From: Actinokineospora bangkokensis
GTDB lineage: Bacteria > Actinomycetota > Actinomycetes > Mycobacteriales > Pseudonocardiaceae
Direction: 5' to 3'
DNA: 64,000 nucleotides
Assembly (NCBI RefSeq): GCF_001940455.1
Contig: NZ_MKQR01000011.1
Span: 233,262-297,261, forward strand
Below are positions 22,986 through 31,874 of the stretch, one piece after another. Every line of letters starts with the position of its first letter. Within the stretch, counting starts at the first letter, position 1. The translations under genes and the position numbers were made by a program. Under the pieces are notes generated by a model that worked only from the letters and a program-made list of their open reading frames with translations, made no database searches and was not told where the DNA came from.

Positions 22986-24296
22986 ATGAAACGCAGGCAG
23001 TTGCGGGCAGCCCTGGCGGCGGTCCTCTCCCTGGTGCTGCTGGGCGGGGTGGTGGCCCCGGCCGCGCACGCCGCGGATTCCTTCTTCTCCTACTCCGGTC
23101 CGCGACCGCTGGGCGACCTGGCCCCGGGCACGGTGCTCAAGTCGCGGACCATCGACTACCACCTGTTCGGGCTCGCGCTGCCGGTCAAGGTCGTGCAGGT
23201 GCTCTACCGGACCACCGACGCGCGCGGGCGGGCGATCGCCAACGCCACCTCCATCGTGCTGCCGCCCCAGCGGCCCGCGAAGGCCAAGGCCGTCTCCTAC
23301 CAGTCGGCCTACGACTCGCTCAGCCCGGCGGACAGCCCGTCGCGGGTGATCGCGGGCGACCAGCGCTTCCCCGGCGGGGTGCTGGTCAACGTCGAGACCG
23401 CGCTGCTGGTGCCGCTGCTGGCCCAGGGCTACACCGTCCTGGTGCCCGACACCGAGGGTCCGACGGCGGACTTCGCCACGGGCCCGGTGTACGGCACCAC
23501 CACGCTGGACTCGATCCGCGCGTCGGCCACCGCCCCCGGCACCGGGCTCGACGCCACCACCCGGGTGGGCCTGCTCGGCTACTCCGGTGGCGCGATCGGC
23601 AGCAACTGGGCCGCCGCGCTCGCCCCGTCCTACGCCCCGGAGGTGAACCAGCGCCTCGTCGGTGTCGCCGAGGGCGGTCTGCTGGTGAACCCGGCGCGCA
23701 ACCTCGACTACGTCAGCGGCTCGACGGTGTGGGCCGGGGTGCTCGCGGCGGCGGTCATCGGGGCGGCGCGCGGGTACGGGGTGGACATCGACCCCTACCT
23801 CAACGACCGCGGGCGCGCGGTGTTCGCGAAGATGGCGGACCAGTCGTTGGCGAACATCCTGCTGGCCTACCCGGGTCTGACGTGGCGCGACCTGGTCAAG
23901 CCCGAGTACGCCGACCCCACCAGCGTCCCGGTCTACGTGGACCTGGTGAACAAGCTGAACCTCGGCCAGCGCCCCTCCCCCACCGTGCCGCTCTACATCG
24001 CGCAGGGCGCGGCGGGCTTCCTGGAGGGCACCTCGGGGCTGAAGCCGGGCATCGGCGCCGGCGACGGCGTGATGGTGACCGGTGACGTGCGCACCCTGGC
24101 CCGGCAGTACTGCGCGGCGGGCACGCGGGTGCAGTACAAGCAATTCGACCTGCTGAGCCACGTCGGCGGGGTCGCGCCGTGGGTGCTGGATTCGCTGCCC
24201 TGGCTCAACGACCGGTTCGCGGGCAAGCAGGCGCCGTCGACCTGCGGTTCCATCCCGGCGGGCAACCCGCTGACGCCCGTCGGCCCAGCGGTCTGA
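22986..24296 (+). CDS. Secretory lipase (LIP family)
   Basis: The 436-residue protein starts at ATG 22986 after AACGAGGTG. Residues 1-29 are a Sec signal peptide ending AAHAADS. The family pattern is complete: DLAPGTVLKSRTIDY, VVQVLYRTTDARGRAIANATSIVLPP, GYTVLVPDTEGP, the nucleophile elbow GLLGYSGGAIGSNWA, PLYIAQGAA and a C-terminal LLSHVGG with the His. A Cys pair (QYC, STC) probably forms a disulfide. It should hydrolyse triacylglycerols or related esters outside the cell. The PucR gene lies upstream in the same direction. Confidence 0.92.
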   Translation: MKRRQLRAALAAVLSLVLLGGVVAPAAHAADSFFSYSGPRPLGDLAPGTVLKSRTIDYHLFGLALPVKVVQVLYRTTDARGRAIANATSIVLPPQRPAKAKAVSYQSAYDSLSPADSPSRVIAGDQRFPGGVLVNVETALLVPLLAQGYTVLVPDTEGPTADFATGPVYGTTTLDSIRASATAPGTGLDATTRVGLLGYSGGAIGSNWAAALAPSYAPEVNQRLVGVAEGGLLVNPARNLDYVSGSTVWAGVLAAAVIGAARGYGVDIDPYLNDRGRAVFAKMADQSLANILLAYPGLTWRDLVKPEYADPTSVPVYVDLVNKLNLGQRPSPTVPLYIAQGAAGFLEGTSGLKPGIGAGDGVMVTGDVRTLARQYCAAGTRVQYKQFDLLSHVGGVAPWVLDSLPWLNDRFAGKQAPSTCGSIPAGNPLTPVGPAV

Positions 24297-24301
24297 CCGG
24301 T

Positions 24302-24332
24302 GGTGGGGTGGGGGCCTGGCCCCCACCCCACC
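24302..24332. terminator. Strong bidirectional hairpin terminator
   Basis: GGTGGGGTGGGGGCC and its exact inverse meet around one base (24317), giving a stem of up to 13-15 bp. It sits between the convergent lipase (stop 24296) and PNPOx-like (stop 24337) genes. Confidence 0.8.
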
Positions 24333-24336
24333 CGGG

Positions 24337-24834
24337 TCAGGTCAGGTCGACCTTGTCGTGCTCGCCGAGGTCGGGGCGCTCGCCGGTGAGCTTGGACTTG
24401 GCGTAGGCGATCGTGGTGGCGATCTTGCTGCCCGGGGTGTCCCAGTACTCCGCGCTCTCCAGGTCGACGCGCAGCAGCACCGACTCCGGGGAGTCCGGGC
24501 CCTCGGGCAGCCACGCCTCCGCCGCGGTGGTCCACAGCTCGCGCAGGCGGTCGGCGTCGGAGACCACCGAGGCGCGCCCGCGCAGCGACAGCCAGGTGCC
24601 GGTGGCGGAGTAGGTGAGCAGCACCGACGGCTCGCGCAGCACGTGCTCGACCTTGCGCGAGGCGCGGTGGGCGAAGAACCACACGGTCGCCCCGTCGGAC
24701 TCCTGGTGGGCCATGGGCCTGCTGACCACGGCCCCGTCCGGCCCGGTGGTGGCGAGCATGCCGATCCGCACGTCGGAGAGCAGGTCGTCGATCTTCTGGG
24801 TGTCTGCCTTGCGGGTGTCTGCGCTATGGGCCAT
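24337..24834 (-). CDS. Pyridoxamine-5'-phosphate-oxidase-fold protein (general stress protein 26 type)
   Basis: The 165-residue protein starts at ATG 24834. A split-barrel flavin fold is evident: IDDLLSDVRIGMLATTGPDGAVVSRPMAHQE, VWFFAHRASRKVEHVLREPSVLLTYS, GTWLSLRGRASVVSDADRLRELW, and a C-terminal LRVDLESAEYWDTPGS. Members bind FMN, F420 or biliverdin; the Y-W-D-T-P ending is typical of the GSP26 group. The substrate is unknown. The ECF sigma gene upstream ends 30 bases away on the same strand, so the two may be co-transcribed. Confidence 0.88.
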   Translation of the reverse strand: MAHSADTRKADTQKIDDLLSDVRIGMLATTGPDGAVVSRPMAHQESDGATVWFFAHRASRKVEHVLREPSVLLTYSATGTWLSLRGRASVVSDADRLRELWTTAAEAWLPEGPDSPESVLLRVDLESAEYWDTPGSKIATTIAYAKSKLTGERPDLGEHDKVDLT

Positions 24835-24863
24835 GGGGTCGGGGTGCCCCGCCCGCGCGGCGC

Positions 24864-25421
24864 TCAACCGCGTTCGTCCAGCCTGGACAACCGCGCCAGG
24901 CTGACCAGCGCTCGGCTCTGCAACGACTTCACCGCCCCGGTGCCGCGGCACATCGCGGCGGCGGTCTCGTCGACGGACATGCCCAGCAGGAACCGCATCT
25001 CCACGCACCGGCGCTGCTCGGCCCCCAGGCCCGCGACCCAGCGCAGCAGGGAGTCCCGGGCATCGCGGCGCAGCAGCTGCTGCTCCGGGCCCGCGGCATC
25101 GCCCACCACGTCGTCGAAGGCGGCGGTGGTGACCTCGCGGCGGTGCCTGGCGGACCGGTAGTGGTCGACGACGAGGTTCTTGGCGATGGTGAACAGCCAC
25201 GGCAGGGCCTCGTCCGCGGGCGGGACCGCGGTCCGGCGGCGCAGGGCGCGCACGAACACCTCGCTGGCCAGGTCGTCGGCCAGGCCGTCGTCGCGGACGC
25301 GGGAGCGCAGGTAGCGGTGGACGCTGCGGCGGTGCTCGGCGTAGAGGACGGCGACGGCGGCGGCCCGCTCGACCGCGGCGGGGTCCGGGTCCGCCGCGGG
25401 GTCGTCCTGGTTGGTCGTCAC
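24864..25421 (-). CDS. ECF-type RNA polymerase sigma factor
   Basis: The 185-residue protein begins at GTG 25421 behind AAGGGA. Region 2 reads AVLYAEHRRSVHRYLRSRV and DDLASEVFVRALRR, followed by LPWLFTIAKNLVVDHYRS. Region 4 reads LGAEQRRCVEMRFLLGMSVDETAAAMCRGTGAVKSLQSRAL. No anti-sigma gene follows; the next gene is the PNPOx-like protein. GC-rich actinomycetes carry dozens of such factors and the regulon cannot be told. Confidence 0.9.
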   Translation of the reverse strand: MTTNQDDPAADPDPAAVERAAAVAVLYAEHRRSVHRYLRSRVRDDGLADDLASEVFVRALRRRTAVPPADEALPWLFTIAKNLVVDHYRSARHRREVTTAAFDDVVGDAAGPEQQLLRRDARDSLLRWVAGLGAEQRRCVEMRFLLGMSVDETAAAMCRGTGAVKSLQSRALVSLARLSRLDERG

Positions 25422-25509
25422 GCGGGTCCCTTCGCGTCGGCCTCGTGCGAGCACTGCGGGCATCGGTGCCCGAGGGCGGGCCGTTAACCGTCCACTGTGA
25501 TCATCGGAG

Positions 25510-25542
25510 GGTGGTGGTTGCGCCCCAACCGGAACCACCACC
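25510..25542. repeat. Long perfect inverted repeat upstream of the ECF sigma gene
   Basis: GGTGGTGGTT (25510-25519) and AACCACCACC (25533-25542) are exact inverse copies around a 13-base spacer. The spacer edge (GGTTG...CAACC) allows an alternative smaller hairpin. It lies about 90 bases upstream of the sigma-factor start and could be an operator or an attenuator-like leader structure. The surrounding 285 bases (25422-25706) contain no gene. Confidence 0.5.
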
Positions 25543-25706
25543 AGCACCCACTGCGGACAAGGGAACCACAGGGCGCAGCGGATTCGCCAGATGACTGCTT
25601 CGCCGTCATGGGATGTGCCCGAGTGAGGGGCGGGCGCGAACACGACGCCGGGCCGGTCGCGACAGGCCCGGGGCGGTATCGCACGATCCAGTGAATCCCG
25701 GCGGGG

Positions 25707-26531
25707 TCAGCGGCGGACGCGCAGCGTGCCCGCCGCCGGGTCGAAGTCGACGACCCGGCGGGCGGCCAGGTCCTCGAACCAGCCGACCATCGGCCACCGG
25801 TGCCAGCGGCTGTGGAAGGTGTGGGCGTTGCGCACCATCTGCTCGACCACGCCGGGTCGGTGCCGCGTGGGCGGGTGGTGCTGGTGGTAGGCGTGGGCGC
25901 CGCCCAACCACAGCAGGCGGACGTCCACGGCGTGCGCGGAGAGCGCGAAGTCGGTGTCCTCGGCGCCGTAGCCGGTGTACAGCTCGCTGAACCCGCCCAC
26001 GCGCCACCAGGTGTCCGCGCTGAGCGCGAAGGACAGCGACCAGAACAACTCCCACCGCTGCTCCGCCACCACCTGCCCGTCCGGGGGCGCGGGGCGGGCG
26101 GGGTGCGGGTCGGTCCACCCGGCGAGCCGGGTCACGGGGTAGCCGCCCGGCGGGGGCGGCGGCAGGTAGGTGACGGGTCCGCACACCAGCGCCGGTTCGG
26201 CCAGCCCGGCGACGGCGGTGCGGTAGCGGGTGGTGAGGTCGGCGCCCGGGACGCAGTCGACGTCGAGGAAGACGAGCACGTCGGCGCCCGCGTCGAGGGC
26301 CGTGCGCGCGCCGAGGTTGCGCGCGGCCGCCAGCGGCAGCCCGGTGTCGGGGACCGCGGGCACCCGCACCAGGGTGCGCGGTCCCGACCGCGGCAGGTCG
26401 GGTTCGGGGTCGTCGCCCATCAGCACGACGACGTGCTGGTCGGGCGGGTCGAGCGCCAGGCCGAGGCACTGGTTGCGCAGGTGGTCGTGGCGCCCGTGGG
26501 TGATGGTCACGACGGCGGTGCGCGGCGTCAC
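25707..26531 (-). CDS. Family 2 glycosyltransferase (GT-A fold)
   Basis: The 274-residue protein starts with GTG 26531 overlapping the upstream TGA. GT-A motifs are TAVVTITHGRHDHL at strand 1, GLPLAAARNLGARTAL, the D-x-D site VFLDVDCVPG, and the acceptor-side WRVGGFSELYTGYGAEDTDF (galactosyltransferase-like G-G-F-x-E...G-x-E-D). A late YHQHHPP and MVRNAHTFHSRW follow. It should transfer a sugar from a nucleotide donor in the cytoplasm. It is the last gene of the minus-strand arm of the glycosylation locus. Confidence 0.88.
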   Translation of the reverse strand: MTPRTAVVTITHGRHDHLRNQCLGLALDPPDQHVVVLMGDDPEPDLPRSGPRTLVRVPAVPDTGLPLAAARNLGARTALDAGADVLVFLDVDCVPGADLTTRYRTAVAGLAEPALVCGPVTYLPPPPPGGYPVTRLAGWTDPHPARPAPPDGQVVAEQRWELFWSLSFALSADTWWRVGGFSELYTGYGAEDTDFALSAHAVDVRLLWLGGAHAYHQHHPPTRHRPGVVEQMVRNAHTFHSRWHRWPMVGWFEDLAARRVVDFDPAAGTLRVRR

Positions 26532-27547
26532 CGGCGGGCCAGGGCGGTGAGCTCGGCGGCGGCGCGCTGGGCGCCCTGCCCGTCCGACCAGGCCGACCAG
26601 CCGTCGCCGCCCACGCGCTCGGCCTCGTCGAGCGCGCCCGCCCAGTCCGCGGCGGCGGGCCACGCGGGCGCGACGGCGCACAGGCGGGCGGCGGCCAGCG
26701 CGCCCGCGGTGGCGTGCTGCTCGTCGAACGGCCTGCGCTGGGGGATGACGACGGCGGGGCGCCGGGCCGCGGCGACCTCCGCGACCGCGTTCTGACCCGC
26801 GTGGGTCACGACCACGGCGGCGTCGACCAGTTCGCGCCACGGGTCGGCCACCCACCCGAGCCACGTCAGGTTCGCCGGGTCGCCCTCGGTGGCGGGCACC
26901 CGCGGGCCCGCGACCCGCCACCGCCACCCGGGCGTGGCAGCGGCCGCCGCACGGATGCCGTCCGGGTCGACGTCGATGCCGCCGGACCCCCACAGCAGCA
27001 GCACGCTGCGCCCACCCGACGGGGCCGTGCGCGGCCGGCCGTCGAACCGGGAGAACCCGCCGACGTGCAGGGCCTTGTCCTGCCAGTCGCGCGGCCAGCC
27101 CGGCGCGGACCTGCGCGGCCAGGGCGCCAGCAGCGCCGAGGCGATCCCGTAGCCGAGCAGGTGCGCCGGGTCGCGGCGGTCGCCCGGCTGCGCCACGGCG
27201 ACGACCGGGACGCCGTGCAACCGGGCCAGCAGCGACACCTCGACCGAGACGTCGCTGACGAGCAGCGCCACCTCGCCGGAGGCCAGCACGGAGCCGATGG
27301 CGTGCATGCGGGCGCGGTGCCCCGGGTTGTCCACCGGTACCCAGTGCAGGTGCCCGCGGGCGGTGACGTCGTCGCGCGCGGGGTCGACGTCCGCCGCGTC
27401 GTCGGGCAGCGCGACCCACGCGCCCGGCCAGTCCTGCGGCTCGGGGCCGCTGGAGAGCCCGATGACGGGCACGCCTGCGCAGCGGGCGATGGCGGTCGCG
27501 CGGTGCCGGTGCCCGCTGCCGTGGTGGTGGGCGTAGTAGGCGATCAC
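26528..27547 (-). CDS. GT-B-fold glycosyltransferase (family 28/1, MurG-like)
   Basis: The 339-residue protein starts with GTG 27547, overlapping the TGA of the upstream gene. The N-terminal AYYAHHHGSGHRHRATAIA matches the glycine/His loop at the start of MurG-like and MGT-like enzymes. The C-terminal half has WGSGGIDVDP, LTWLGWVADPW and the donor-binding VVTHAGQNAVAEVAAARRPAVVIPQRRPFDEQ. Acceptor and donor are unknown. It sits between two other glycosyltransferase genes, with 4-base overlaps on both sides. Confidence 0.88.
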   Translation of the reverse strand: MIAYYAHHHGSGHRHRATAIARCAGVPVIGLSSGPEPQDWPGAWVALPDDAADVDPARDDVTARGHLHWVPVDNPGHRARMHAIGSVLASGEVALLVSDVSVEVSLLARLHGVPVVAVAQPGDRRDPAHLLGYGIASALLAPWPRRSAPGWPRDWQDKALHVGGFSRFDGRPRTAPSGGRSVLLLWGSGGIDVDPDGIRAAAAATPGWRWRVAGPRVPATEGDPANLTWLGWVADPWRELVDAAVVVTHAGQNAVAEVAAARRPAVVIPQRRPFDEQHATAGALAAARLCAVAPAWPAAADWAGALDEAERVGGDGWSAWSDGQGAQRAAAELTALARR

Positions 27548-28671
27548 GACACCACCGACCGGTACAGCCCCTCGTAGCCGTCGACCATGCGCTCCACGGC
27601 GCAGGTCGTCTCCGCGCGCAGGCGCACGGCGCCGCGGTCGAGGCGGGCGGCGGCGCGGATCGCGTCCGCGAGCCCGCTGACGTCGCCGGGTTCGACGAGC
27701 ACGCCGCAGGTGTCGTCGACGATCTCGGGCAGCGCGCCGCGGGCGAACCCGGCGACGGGGGTGCCGCAGGCCAGCGCCTCGGCCACGACCAGCCCGTAGG
27801 GCTCGTCCCAGCACGGGGTCACCACGGCCACCGACGCCGAGCCGACGAGGGCGGCGAGCGCGGTGTGGTCGAGGTGGCCGACGTACTCGACGGCGCCGCC
27901 GAGCAGCGGTTCGACCTCGGTGCGGAAGTAGTCGCGGTCGGGGCAGGGGCCCACCAGCCGCAGGCCGGTGCCCGCCGCCCGCGCCGCCAGGATCGCGGGC
28001 ACCGGGCCCTTCTCCGGAACGACCCGGCCCGACCACACCGGTGGCCCGCCGCCGGGTCCCGGGCGCCACAGCGAGAGGTCGACGCCGTTGCGGATGACGT
28101 GCGGGGCGGGCACGCAGTGCTCCCACATGCGCGCGGTGTGGTCGCTGACGGCGGCGAAGTGCTGCCCACTGGTGCGGTTGATGTCCAGAGCGGACTCCAG
28201 CCAGGGCGTCGGCGGGGTGTGCAGGGTCGTGAGCACGGGGGCGGGCAACGCGTCCGCCATCGCGACGGGCAAGTAGTGCAAGGAGTTGTTGTGCACCAGG
28301 TCGTAGGTGGTGTCAGCGGCCAGGCCGAGCATGAGCTGGAGGTAGGAGTGGTGCTCGGCGAGGAAGTGGTCGGCGGGCATGCTGACGTCCTGGCGGGCCG
28401 ACTCCGACAGCGGTGGGAGCGGGCGCACCCCGCGCACGTCCAGCCGGGGGTCGGACCCCGCGCCCGCGTACACGTGCACCTCGTGCCCCCGCGCGGCCAA
28501 TCCCGTTGCCAGTTGCCAGGTGTGCGCCTCCAACCCGCCCGCGAAGGGTTGGCGGATGGCGTAGCGCAGTGAGGCGATCAGCGCCAACCGCAGCGGTCTG
28601 CGGGCGCGCTCGCCGGTGCGGTGGCGCTGGTCGTCGCGGTCCTGGTTCGGCGCAGGGGCAAGGGGGATCAT
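27544..28671 (-). CDS. Family 4 glycosyltransferase (GT-B fold)
   Basis: The 375-residue protein starts at ATG 28671 behind CGGAGAG. Motifs include YAIRQPFAGGLEAHTWQLATGLAARGHEVHVYAG at the N-terminus, HVIRNGVDLSLWRPG in the linker, VWSGRVVPEKGP, and the donor site WDEPYGLVVAEALACGTPVAGFARGALPEIV (E-x7-E with E...E spacing). It is the first gene of the three-gene minus-strand operon. Confidence 0.92.
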   Translation of the reverse strand: MIPLAPAPNQDRDDQRHRTGERARRPLRLALIASLRYAIRQPFAGGLEAHTWQLATGLAARGHEVHVYAGAGSDPRLDVRGVRPLPPLSESARQDVSMPADHFLAEHHSYLQLMLGLAADTTYDLVHNNSLHYLPVAMADALPAPVLTTLHTPPTPWLESALDINRTSGQHFAAVSDHTARMWEHCVPAPHVIRNGVDLSLWRPGPGGGPPVWSGRVVPEKGPVPAILAARAAGTGLRLVGPCPDRDYFRTEVEPLLGGAVEYVGHLDHTALAALVGSASVAVVTPCWDEPYGLVVAEALACGTPVAGFARGALPEIVDDTCGVLVEPGDVSGLADAIRAAARLDRGAVRLRAETTCAVERMVDGYEGLYRSVVS

Positions 28672-28837
28672 CGCTCTCCGGTGAGGGGAAGGTGATGGCC
28701 CTGTGCCGACTGCCTGCGCTCCCCTCCGCGCTGGAGCTGCGGGACCCGGGGCGCGCGGCGGCGACAGGGTGGTACCGCCGCTTCTTGACGATCCCGGCCC
28801 ATCTTCTGCCCGCGGGGGCGCCCCCACAAATTGATCT

Positions 28838-29779
28838 TCAGCGCACCGCGGCGAGCAGGCGCAACCGCTGCGCCAGCCGGGCCGTGCCCGCCTCGACCCA
28901 CAGCGGGTGCTCGCGGTACCAGTCGAGCTGGGCGCGCCGGACCACCTCGTCGTCGAGTTCCCGGCCCCCGACAAGCCAGTGCGCGCGCGGCGGCGCGTCG
29001 AGGTCGAGCGCGTCGACCACCTCGGGCAGCAGCGGTGCGTGCACGCTGTCGAGCAGCGTGCGACCGGGATCGCGCGCATCCGTTGGCACGCCGAGGGCTT
29101 CCTGCAGGCGCAGCGCGAGTGCGACGAGGATCTCGTTTCCCGGGTGGTTGATCGTGTGCGCGGCCGCCGCACCGGCGGGCAGCAGCAGGTCGGACACGCG
29201 CACGTCCACCCCGGCGGCGGTTTCCCGCGCGGCCAGGTCGTCCACCGACTGCCGGGCGACCCGCCGCAGGTTGCGGGGGCTCAGGTCCGGTTTCCAGTCC
29301 AGCCCCGCGGCCTCGGCGAGGGTGCGCACGTCGTGGTATGGCACCAAGGGCGGGTCCAGCGAGCGGTCGGAGGGGTGGCGGACGATGGCGTTGAACGGGT
29401 GCAGGCCGTGGTGGCGGACGACCGGCCAGCGCACGACCCGTGCTCCCGGCGGCAGCAGGGCGCTGACCTGGGCGGTGCCCAGCGGCAGGTCGCGGTAGTC
29501 GTCGCGCACCGGTTGGGCCGCGAGCACCACCGCGTCGCGCAGCAGGGAGGTCAGGTGCGGCAGGTCGTCCGCGGTCAGCTCGTGCACCGGGGGGATCCGC
29601 ACCAGCCGCACCGGGAACGTCGGTGAGGTCGACAGCGCGACGCGCACCGACTCCGCCTGGCAGTTGCCGTAGACGACGCCGACCGGTTCGCCGGTGCGCT
29701 CGTGCTGGTAGAAGTCGCCATACTGGTAGAAGTCGCCGTAGTGCGCTCGTCGTCCCGGGTCCACGGGGCCATCGTCCAC
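28838..29779 (-). CDS. WcbI-like polysaccharide-biosynthesis protein (putative acyl/acetyltransferase)
   Basis: The protein has about 313 residues and starts at GTG 29779. The segment VGVVYGNCQAESVRVAL matches the nucleotide/CoA-binding start of WcbI-type capsule proteins (G-N-C-Q motif with a catalytic Cys). Later come AAQPVRDDYRDLPLGT, VVRWPVVRHHGLHPF, and HTINHPGNEILVALALRLQ, also family hallmarks. The N-terminus holds a duplicated hexapeptide YGDFYQ-YGDFYQ. The gene is separated by 166 bases from the minus-strand glycosyltransferase operon and is divergent from the plus-strand one. Confidence 0.8.
   Translation of the reverse strand: MDDGPVDPGRRAHYGDFYQYGDFYQHERTGEPVGVVYGNCQAESVRVALSTSPTFPVRLVRIPPVHELTADDLPHLTSLLRDAVVLAAQPVRDDYRDLPLGTAQVSALLPPGARVVRWPVVRHHGLHPFNAIVRHPSDRSLDPPLVPYHDVRTLAEAAGLDWKPDLSPRNLRRVARQSVDDLAARETAAGVDVRVSDLLLPAGAAAAHTINHPGNEILVALALRLQEALGVPTDARDPGRTLLDSVHAPLLPEVVDALDLDAPPRAHWLVGGRELDDEVVRRAQLDWYREHPLWVEAGTARLAQRLRLLAAVR
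29705..29737. repeat. 18-base-period direct repeat within the WcbI-like gene
   Basis: The same 15 bases occur at 29705-29719 and 29723-29737, with a period of 18. They duplicate the hexapeptide YGDFYQ near the N-terminus. Slippage at this repeat would add or remove six residues without changing frame. Confidence 0.75.
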
Positions 29780-29841
29780 CCTGTCCGGTCACTTCGCCGG
29801 GTTCGGGTTTGCCGGGGGCGCGCTCGGGGGACTCGCGGCTC

Positions 29842-30915
29842 GTGCCCACCAGTGCCCGACCGCTGCGCGTCGCCTCCGTGCCCGGCGACCACCCGTACGT
29901 GCACCACCTGTCGCCCGCCACAGGGGGCGGTTCGGTGCGCAGGCTGGCCGACGTGCCGGTGCCGGGCGCCGCGCCGGGGCAGTGGTGGCCGCCGGGGATG
30001 CTGCGCCCGGAGTGGGTGCTGGCCCACGCGGACGACTTCGACGTGCTGCACGTCCACTTCGGCTTCGACGACAGCTCGCCGGAGGGGTTGGCGGCGCTGG
30101 TGGCCGCGCTGCGCTCGGTGCGCCGTCCGCTGGTGATGACCGTGCACGACCTGCACAACCCGCACTTCACCGACCAGCGCGCCCACTCGGCGGCGCTGGA
30201 CGTGCTCGTCCCGGCCGCGGCCGCGGTGATGACCCTGACCCCCGGGGCGGCGGCGGAGATCGCGTCGCGTTGGGGGCGCGCGGCGGTCGTCGTCCCGCAC
30301 CCGCACGTGGTGCCGGTGCCGTGGCTGGACAAGCCCAGGCGCGCGCACTCGGGCTTCGTCGTCGGCGTGCACGCCAAGAGCTTGCGCGCCAACTCCGATC
30401 CGCTGGGCGTGGTCGAGCAGCTGCGGGGCGCGGCCCGCGACCTGCCCGGCGTGACGATCCGCGTCGACGCGCACGACGACCCGCAAGGTCGTGCCGTGGC
30501 CCGCGCGCTGGCGGGCCAGGACGTCGACCTGCGCGTGCACCCGAGGTTCAGCGACGACGAGCTGTGGGAGTACCTGTCGGCGCTGGACGTGTCGGTGCTG
30601 CCGTACCGGTTCGGCACGCACTCGGGCTGGTTGGAGGCGTGCTACGACCTGGGGACGACAGCGCTCGTGCCTTCGTGCGGCCACTACGCGCAGCAGGCGC
30701 CCTGCCTCGTCTACCGGTGGGACGCGGCACCCGGTGACGCGGACTCGGTCCGCTCGGCGCTGCGCTCGGCGTGGGAGAGCCCACCCCGCTGGCGGGCGAC
30801 GGCGGCGGATCGACTGCGGCAGCGCGACATCGTCGCCGCGACGCACGAGCGGGTGTACCGGGACGTGATCGCCTCGACGGGCGCGGTGCTCGGACTGGCG
30901 GGCCGTGCCGGATGA
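29842..30915 (+). CDS. Glycosyltransferase (GT-B, family 4-like)
   Basis: The 357-residue protein starts at GTG 29842. It has the GT-B outline: LRVASVPGDHPYVHHL, FDVLHVHFGFDDSSPEGLAALVAALRSVRRPLVMTVHDLHNPHF, AAVVVPHPHVV, then a second lobe FVVGVHAKSLRANSDPLGVVEQL, RVHPRFSDDELWEYLSALDVSVLPYRFGTHSGWLEACYDLGTTALVPSCG. The usual E-x7-E is modified to SGWLEACYDLG. It is the first gene of the plus-strand arm and is coupled to the next by ATGA. Confidence 0.85.
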   Translation: MPTSARPLRVASVPGDHPYVHHLSPATGGGSVRRLADVPVPGAAPGQWWPPGMLRPEWVLAHADDFDVLHVHFGFDDSSPEGLAALVAALRSVRRPLVMTVHDLHNPHFTDQRAHSAALDVLVPAAAAVMTLTPGAAAEIASRWGRAAVVVPHPHVVPVPWLDKPRRAHSGFVVGVHAKSLRANSDPLGVVEQLRGAARDLPGVTIRVDAHDDPQGRAVARALAGQDVDLRVHPRFSDDELWEYLSALDVSVLPYRFGTHSGWLEACYDLGTTALVPSCGHYAQQAPCLVYRWDAAPGDADSVRSALRSAWESPPRWRATAADRLRQRDIVAATHERVYRDVIASTGAVLGLAGRAG

Positions 30916-31874
30916 GGGTCCGCATGCACTGCCCCGGGCCTGCCCACCACGGGGTCGCCCGGCACGCGCGGCACCTGGCCCGGCTGCTGGCCGACGAGGG
31001 CGTGCGCATCGCGGCCTCGGACCCGGACGTGGTGCACGTCCAGTTCTCCGACAGCCTCTACCCGGGGGATGCCTCCGCCGCGGCGGACGCGTTCACGCAG
31101 TGGTTGGCCGACGTGCCCGAGCCCGTCGTGCTCACCGTGCACGACCTCCCCGGCAACGATCCCGACCCGGCCAGGGACTCGCGTCGCTCCGCGGCGTACC
31201 GCCGGGTGCTGACCAGCGGTGTCACCGTGGTGGTGTCGGCGCGGCACGAGGCGGACAAGGTCGAGGCGCTGACGGGTGAGCGCCCGCACGTGATCCCGTT
31301 GCCGCTGCCCAGGTCCGCTCCGCCGAGCCCGCCGCCCGCGCTGTTCGCGGAGCCGTCGGTGGGTGTCGCCGGGTTCATCTACCCGGGCAAGGGGCACGAG
31401 GAGGCGATCAGGGCCGCGGCGCGGCAACCGACGCGGCCGCGGGTGGTCGCGCTGGGCTCGGCCACGCGCGACCACCGCGACCTGGTGGTCAAGCTGCACG
31501 GGCTGGCGGGCAGCCTGGGTGTCCGGTTCACCGTGACGGGTCCGCTGGGCGAGGCGGAGATGTCCACGGCGCTGGCCGCGGTGACGGCCCCGCTCGTCCC
31601 CGCCCGGCAGGTGAGCGCGAGCGGGTCGCTGATGAGCTGGTTGGCGGGCAGCCGCAGGCCCTTGGTGGCGGCCAACGAGTTCTCCCGCGAGGTCGTCGAG
31701 CGCAACCCCCGGGCGGTGCACCTCTACGAGGCCGACGACCGGGACGCGCTGGACCACCTGCTCTCGCGGGCGCTGCGGGACGGCGCGCACACTCGGACGG
31801 CGTCTCCGCCCCGCTGGGAGGACGTGGGCAAGCGGCACGTGGAGCTGTACCAGTCGGTGGTCGACGGGTGCTGA
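30912..31874 (+). CDS. Glycosyltransferase (GT-B type)
   Basis: The 320-residue protein has its ATG at 30912, overlapping the previous TGA. Motifs include MRVRMHCPGPAHHGVARHARHLARLLADEG, DPDVVHVQFSDSLYPG, VVLTVHDLPG, VVVSARHEADKVEALTGERPHVIPLPLP, and GVAGFIYPGKGHEEAI at the start of the second lobe. The donor-site region is VPARQVSASGSLMSWLAGSRRPLVAANEFSREVVE, resembling the family 4 E-x7-E area but divergent. It works with its neighbours on an unknown glycan. Confidence 0.82.
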   Translation: MRVRMHCPGPAHHGVARHARHLARLLADEGVRIAASDPDVVHVQFSDSLYPGDASAAADAFTQWLADVPEPVVLTVHDLPGNDPDPARDSRRSAAYRRVLTSGVTVVVSARHEADKVEALTGERPHVIPLPLPRSAPPSPPPALFAEPSVGVAGFIYPGKGHEEAIRAAARQPTRPRVVALGSATRDHRDLVVKLHGLAGSLGVRFTVTGPLGEAEMSTALAAVTAPLVPARQVSASGSLMSWLAGSRRPLVAANEFSREVVERNPRAVHLYEADDRDALDHLLSRALRDGAHTRTASPPRWEDVGKRHVELYQSVVDGC

